Origin: DATARH01 sp035534855
Lineage (GTDB): Bacteria > Pseudomonadota > Alphaproteobacteria > ATCC43930 > CGMCC-115725
Assembly (NCBI GenBank): GCA_035534855.1
Contig: DATLRD010000060.1
Location: 7,245-71,244, forward strand
Length of the DNA: 64,000 nt
Direction of reading: 5' to 3'
Below the pieces are notes generated by a model that saw only the letters and a list, made by a program, of their open reading frames with translations, made no database searches and was not told where the DNA came from. Positions 59,143 to 64,000 of the stretch are shown here, one piece after another. A program made the position numbers and the translations under genes. Numbering within the stretch: the stretch's first letter is position 1; each line of letters starts with the position of its first letter.

Positions 59143-59252
59143 TTTCTGCGGCGACGGTCGATGCGAGCCGCCGCAGCGCGGCCCGGAGCGGCGTCGTAGT
59201 GCGGCGTCGGGCCGCTTGGTGGTAGCATCACGGCATGGCTGACTGAGGCGGG

Positions 59253-61790
59253 ATGCGGGCGATGGTCGCCGATGCGGAAAGCACCCCCCGGTGGGCGAAT
59301 TGGGCGGCGGAGCGCCAGCAGCCGTGGTGGATCCGCTGGCTGGCGCATATCGCGCTGGTGCTGGCGGCGATCGGCGTCAGTGTCGGAATGCTGTCGGCGA
59401 CCGCGGTTATTCCCGGAACCCACTTCGCGGTCACCGCGATCACGATGACCGGCCTGGCCGGGGTAACCGGGGTCAGCGCCTTTGCCGCCCGCTGGGTGCA
59501 TGCGGCGCTCTCGGGGCGGGTCGACGTGCTGAGCCAGGCGCTCGAAGCCTCGCCCGATGCCCAACTTGTCGTCGCCCCCGACGGCCATATCGCCTATGCC
59601 AACAAGGCGTTTCACGATCTCTTTCCGCAGGCCGACACCGGCCCGCTGGCGCGCATCGCAGAGGCCGTCGCCGATGCCGAGGCGAGCGACGATTTCCGGC
59701 GGCTGCGCGAAAAGGCGGCGGCCGGCTCGCGGGCGATCGCCGCGCTGGCACTGCGTGACGCGCGGGGCGCCGCCGCCGGGTGGTTCGCGATCGCGGTCAA
59801 CCCGATTGCGGGCCGGCCGGGGTACAGTTTCTGGAACCTGCAGGACATCACCGCCCGCCACGAGATGGAGACGGTGATCCACGACGAGCGCAACAAGGTC
59901 GTCGATTTCTTCGACGATGCGCCGGTCGGGTTCTACTCTGTCGACGCCGAGGGCCGGTTTCTGTTCGTCAACCGCACCCTGGCGCGCTGGCTCGGCAGCA
60001 CGCCTGCCGACATCGTCGGCAGCGACGCCGTGCTGCACGATTTTCTTGCCGCGCCACCGCCGGCGGGCACCGCGCCGTTCGACCCGATCGGCCTCACCGG
60101 GGATGGCGAAGACCGCGGCCAGGTCGTGCTGAAGACCCGCGACGGCCACAATCTCTACGTCTCGATCGGCCAGAGTACGGTCGGCACCGGCGCCGATCTG
60201 CGGACCCGCTCGGTGGTGCGTGACCTGACCCCGGAGCGCGAGTGGGAGGCGGCACTGCGCCTGTCGCGCGAGCGCTTCCAGCGGTTTTTCGCCAGTGCGC
60301 CGGTCGGGATCGCGCTGATCGACCGGTTCGGGCGGCTCGAAGAGGCCAATCGCGCGCTCGCCGAACTGTTCGGGGTGCTGCCGCAGGATCTGATCGGCCA
60401 GCCGCTGATCGGCTTTGTCACCGAAGAAGACCGCCGCGCGATCGCGGTCAAACTCGCCGAGGCGGCGGAAGGCCCGGCGCATACGCAGCCGGTCGAGGTG
60501 CGGCTCAGGGGGCCGCGCGAGCGGGCCTGTGTCGTGTTCCTGTCGCGGATCGACGGGGTCGACGGCGGCGACGGCGGACTGATGCTGCATTTCATCGACG
60601 TGACCGAGCAGAAGAACCTCGAAATCCAGTTCGCCCAGTCGCAGAAGATGCAGGCGGTCGGTCAGCTCGCCGGCGGCGTCGCGCATGATTTCAATAATCT
60701 GCTGACCGCGATGATCGGGTTCTGCGACCTGTTGCTGATGCGCTTCCGGCCGGGTGACCCGTCATTCGCCGACATCATGCAGATCAAGCAAAACGCCAAC
60801 CGCGCCGCCAACCTGGTGCGTCAACTGCTGGCGTTTTCGCGCCAGCAGACGCTGCAGCCGCGCATCCTCGACATCAACGACGTGCTGGTCGAGCTGTCGC
60901 ATCTGCTGCGCCGGCTGATCGGGGAAAACATCGAATTGAAGGTCGTGCTCGGCCGCGACCTCGGCCTCGTCAAGGTAGACCAGGGCCAACTCGAGCAGGT
61001 CATCATCAACCTTGCGGTCAATGCCCGCGACGCGATGTCGGGCGGCGGCACGCTGACCATCAGCACCACCAATTCGGCCCAGGAATCGCCGCTGCGCCGC
61101 GGGCATGAGGTGATGCCGGCCGGCCGCTATGTCGCAATCTCGGTCGCCGATACCGGGATCGGCATTCCCAAGGCCAATCTGCAGCGCATCTTTGAACCGT
61201 TCTTTTCGACCAAAGAGCTCGGCTCCGGCACCGGCCTCGGCCTGTCGACCGTGTATGGCATCGTCAAGCAGACCGGCGGCTTCATCTTTGTCGACAGCGA
61301 GCCAGGAGAGGGCGCAACATTCCGCATCTACCTGCCGAGCCACCAGCTCGCCGAGGCGGCCCCCGCCGCGCGCGCCGAAACCGCGGAACCGCCGGCGGCC
61401 AAGGACCTGACCGGGATCGGCACGGTGATGCTGGTCGAAGACGAAGACCCGGTCCGCATCTTTGGCGCCCGGGCGCTGCGCAACAAGGGCTACACCGTGA
61501 TCGAGGCGAAAAGCGGCGAGGAAGCGCTTCAGCAGATCTGCGCCTGCGAGCACGCACCCGACCTTTTGATTACCGACGTCGTGATGCCGCACATGGACGG
61601 GCCGACGCTGATTCGCGAGGTCCGCGAGCTCCATCCCTACCTCAAGGTGATCTTTATCTCGGGCTATGCCGAGGATTCGTTCCGCAAGCGGCTCGACGCC
61701 GACAGCAACATCCACTTCCTGCCCAAGCCGTTCAGCCTCAAGCAGCTCGCCGGCAAGGTTAAAGAGGTGATCAGCGGCGAACCCGACTGA
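59253..61790 (+). CDS. cckA: Hybrid histidine kinase CckA
   Basis: The 845-residue protein has two N-terminal membrane segments (about 28-48 and 58-80), PAS domains (about 90-210, 215-330, 345-455), a HisKA with GGVAHDFNNLLTAMIGF (His478), an ATPase domain (GTGLGLSTVYGIVKQTGGFI) and a receiver (DLLITDVVMPHMDG, Asp775). The HisKA segment and LLRRLIGENIELKVVLGRDLGLVKVDQGQ are characteristic of CckA, which feeds phosphate through ChpT to CtrA to control the cell cycle. With sciP 1 kb away this groups two CtrA regulators. Confidence 0.94.
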   Translation: MRAMVADAESTPRWANWAAERQQPWWIRWLAHIALVLAAIGVSVGMLSATAVIPGTHFAVTAITMTGLAGVTGVSAFAARWVHAALSGRVDVLSQALEASPDAQLVVAPDGHIAYANKAFHDLFPQADTGPLARIAEAVADAEASDDFRRLREKAAAGSRAIAALALRDARGAAAGWFAIAVNPIAGRPGYSFWNLQDITARHEMETVIHDERNKVVDFFDDAPVGFYSVDAEGRFLFVNRTLARWLGSTPADIVGSDAVLHDFLAAPPPAGTAPFDPIGLTGDGEDRGQVVLKTRDGHNLYVSIGQSTVGTGADLRTRSVVRDLTPEREWEAALRLSRERFQRFFASAPVGIALIDRFGRLEEANRALAELFGVLPQDLIGQPLIGFVTEEDRRAIAVKLAEAAEGPAHTQPVEVRLRGPRERACVVFLSRIDGVDGGDGGLMLHFIDVTEQKNLEIQFAQSQKMQAVGQLAGGVAHDFNNLLTAMIGFCDLLLMRFRPGDPSFADIMQIKQNANRAANLVRQLLAFSRQQTLQPRILDINDVLVELSHLLRRLIGENIELKVVLGRDLGLVKVDQGQLEQVIINLAVNARDAMSGGGTLTISTTNSAQESPLRRGHEVMPAGRYVAISVADTGIGIPKANLQRIFEPFFSTKELGSGTGLGLSTVYGIVKQTGGFIFVDSEPGEGATFRIYLPSHQLAEAAPAARAETAEPPAAKDLTGIGTVMLVEDEDPVRIFGARALRNKGYTVIEAKSGEEALQQICACEHAPDLLITDVVMPHMDGPTLIREVRELHPYLKVIFISGYAEDSFRKRLDADSNIHFLPKPFSLKQLAGKVKEVISGEPD

Positions 61791-61841
61791 GTGCTGGCGA
61801 CCACGGCCGCCCGGCGCAGGATGGACGCAAGGTTGCTATTG

Positions 61842-61854
61842 TGTTCTTAGAACA
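61842..61854 (+). promoter_or_regulatory. Perfect palindrome upstream of recA
   Basis: TGTTCTTAGAACA is an exact palindrome (6-1-6), 68 bases before the recA ATG. It contains GTTC and GAAC but not the alphaproteobacterial LexA box GTTC-N7-GTTC. It could bind a LexA of other specificity. Confidence 0.45.
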
Positions 61855-61921
61855 AATCAGGTACTTCTCCGATCCGGACCGCAGCGCGCCGCGGTTCTGG
61901 CTTGGAAGCACGGAGGGGATT

Positions 61922-63025
<1,104 letters not shown>

Positions 63026-63571
63026 CGGTCCCGAGGTCGCCGATACCCCGGCGGAGCTGAAGGCGCGGGCGCTCAGGCTGCTCGCGCGCCGCGAGCACTC
63101 GCGCGCGGAGCTCGCGCGCAAGCTCGCGCGGCACGCCGAGTCGAGCGCGGCACTCGAGCAGCTGCTCGACCAGCTCGCGCAGAGAAAGCAGCTCTCCGAC
63201 GAGCGCTACGCGGAAGCGCGTGCTCACCAGCTCGCGCGCAAGTACGGCGCGGCACGCATCGTCCACGATCTGCGTGCCAAGGGCGTCGCCGAAGGTGTTG
63301 CCGAGGCCGTGGTAGCCGAGGCGCGCAGCGCGGAAATCGAGCGTACGCGCGAGATCCTGCGACGCAAGTACCGAGAGCCCGCCGCGACGCGTGAGGAGCG
63401 CGCGCGCCGTGCGCGCTTCCTGCAGGGCCGCGGCTTTTCCCACGAAGCGATCCGCCGCGCGCTCGCGCTGTCATCCGAAGGCGAAGACTAGGCTGAAGTT
63501 CAATCAAGCGCAGAGCGAGTTTTCCTTTGCATCACAGACACGTGGCGTGATCTTGGGGTTCGGGTTTCTGT

Positions 63572-64000
63572 CTACAGGCGGATCTGCTGGATCAACTCGA
63601 GCGCGCGCTGTTGCTTGGCGCTGGGGGTGGTGAGGACCTCGAAGGTCGGGGCCGCGGGCCCGGCGCTGGGGGTGCGGCAGGTGTTGCGCACGATGGTGGC
63701 GAGCTCACCGAGCAGGGTTGCGAAGTTGTGCGCGGGGGTGCCGTCATCGAGCGCGTGGCGCGCCACCTTGGCGAGCGCCGCCTTGGAGCGCTTGGCCGGT
63801 GCCACGGGATCGCGCGTGGCCTTGGCCGCTTGATCGGTGTCGGCGAACATGAGCTCGCGCCAGGCCTCGCGCATGTGCCACTCGACGTAGTAGGCGAGCA
63901 TGCACAGGAAGATGTGCGCGCGCACCCGATCGGCGAGGCGGTGATGGATCGGGCGCACCTTCAGGTCGATCGTCTTGAGGGAGCGAAACGCGCGCTCCAC
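63572..64000 (-). mobile_element. IS1634-family transposase, C-terminal part
   Basis: The 142 visible residues include VERAFRSLK-type ERAFRSLKTIDLKVRPIHHR, RVRAHIFLCMLAYYVEWHMREAW and TFEVLTTPSAKQQRALELI, the C-terminus of DDE transposases of the IS1634 (IS4-like) group. The stop is at 63572; the gene continues past the right edge. The insertion lies about 80 bases after recX. Terminal inverted repeats could not be identified because the other end is missing. Confidence 0.88.

Noticed and set aside
61791..61921. Standard alphaproteobacterial LexA box before recA
   Set aside because: No GTTC-N7-GTTC or GAAC-N7-GAAC direct repeat is present; only the palindrome was recorded.

Overview
This window is high-GC, gene-dense alphaproteobacterial DNA. 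The evidence is a CckA hybrid kinase, a SciP (DUF1153) regulator, a perfect CtrA box, an NDUFA12-type complex I accessory subunit, a double-length dCTP deaminase, DUF2155 and DUF1491 genes, and an alphaproteobacterial DksA. A Rhodospirillales-like or related uncultured lineage is a reasonable guess, but no rRNA gene is present to confirm it. Start codons are often GTG or TTG, and many neighbours overlap by ATGA or GTGA. The last ~1.4 kb looks like it comes from a different (beta/gammaproteobacterial) source.

Layout. 0.1-5.1 kb: a catabolic-looking run with a split ThDP decarboxylase, a class III CoA-transferase, an enoyl-CoA hydratase, a PAS protein and a polysaccharide deacetylase. 5.1-12.4 kb: lipoprotein, EstB-type esterase, aminotransferase, rfbA and rfbB, and a divergent pair of unrecognised paralogues. 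12.4-18.5 kb: RHH regulator, nrdJ, NDUFA12, mlaD, DUF2155. 18.4-21.4 kb: aat, accC, accB, aroQ. 21.5-25.7 kb: FNT channel, Fe-S/flavin reductase and NirA, read as a nitrite assimilation set. 26-28.7 kb: GST, CopD-like protein, hydrolase, unknown. 28.8-38.7 kb: a form II carbon-monoxide-dehydrogenase-like molybdoenzyme operon (coxG, S, L, M, a CHRD protein, D, E, split XdhC, MoeA/MobA fusion). 38.8-48.8 kb: housekeeping genes (ridA, pyrF, GNAT, sulfurtransferase, alaX, cysK, GGDEF-EAL, dCTP deaminase, Nudix). 48.8-54.2 kb: a fatty acyl-AMP ligase and acyl carrier protein, divergent from a three-module WcbI-domain fusion and a TIM-barrel protein. 54.2-57.9 kb: CtBP-like dehydrogenase, LLM oxidoreductase, amidohydrolase. 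57.9-61.8 kb: sciP, dksA, cckA. 61.9-64 kb: recA, recX and the start of an IS1634-type transposase.

The most interesting parts are: (i) the acyl-AMP-ligase/ACP/WcbI-fusion locus, which shares a sequence motif with the paralogue pair at 10-12 kb next to dTDP-sugar genes and may be an undescribed surface-glycan acylation system; (ii) recA, whose first two thirds read as alphaproteobacterial and last third as beta/gammaproteobacterial, continuing into recX and an IS, so it is either a true recombinant or an assembly join; (iii) a two-hairpin mobile repeat that inserted at an ATGA junction between two enzyme subunits and duplicated 13 bp; and (iv) a perfect CtrA box upstream of cckA with near-matches upstream of sciP.
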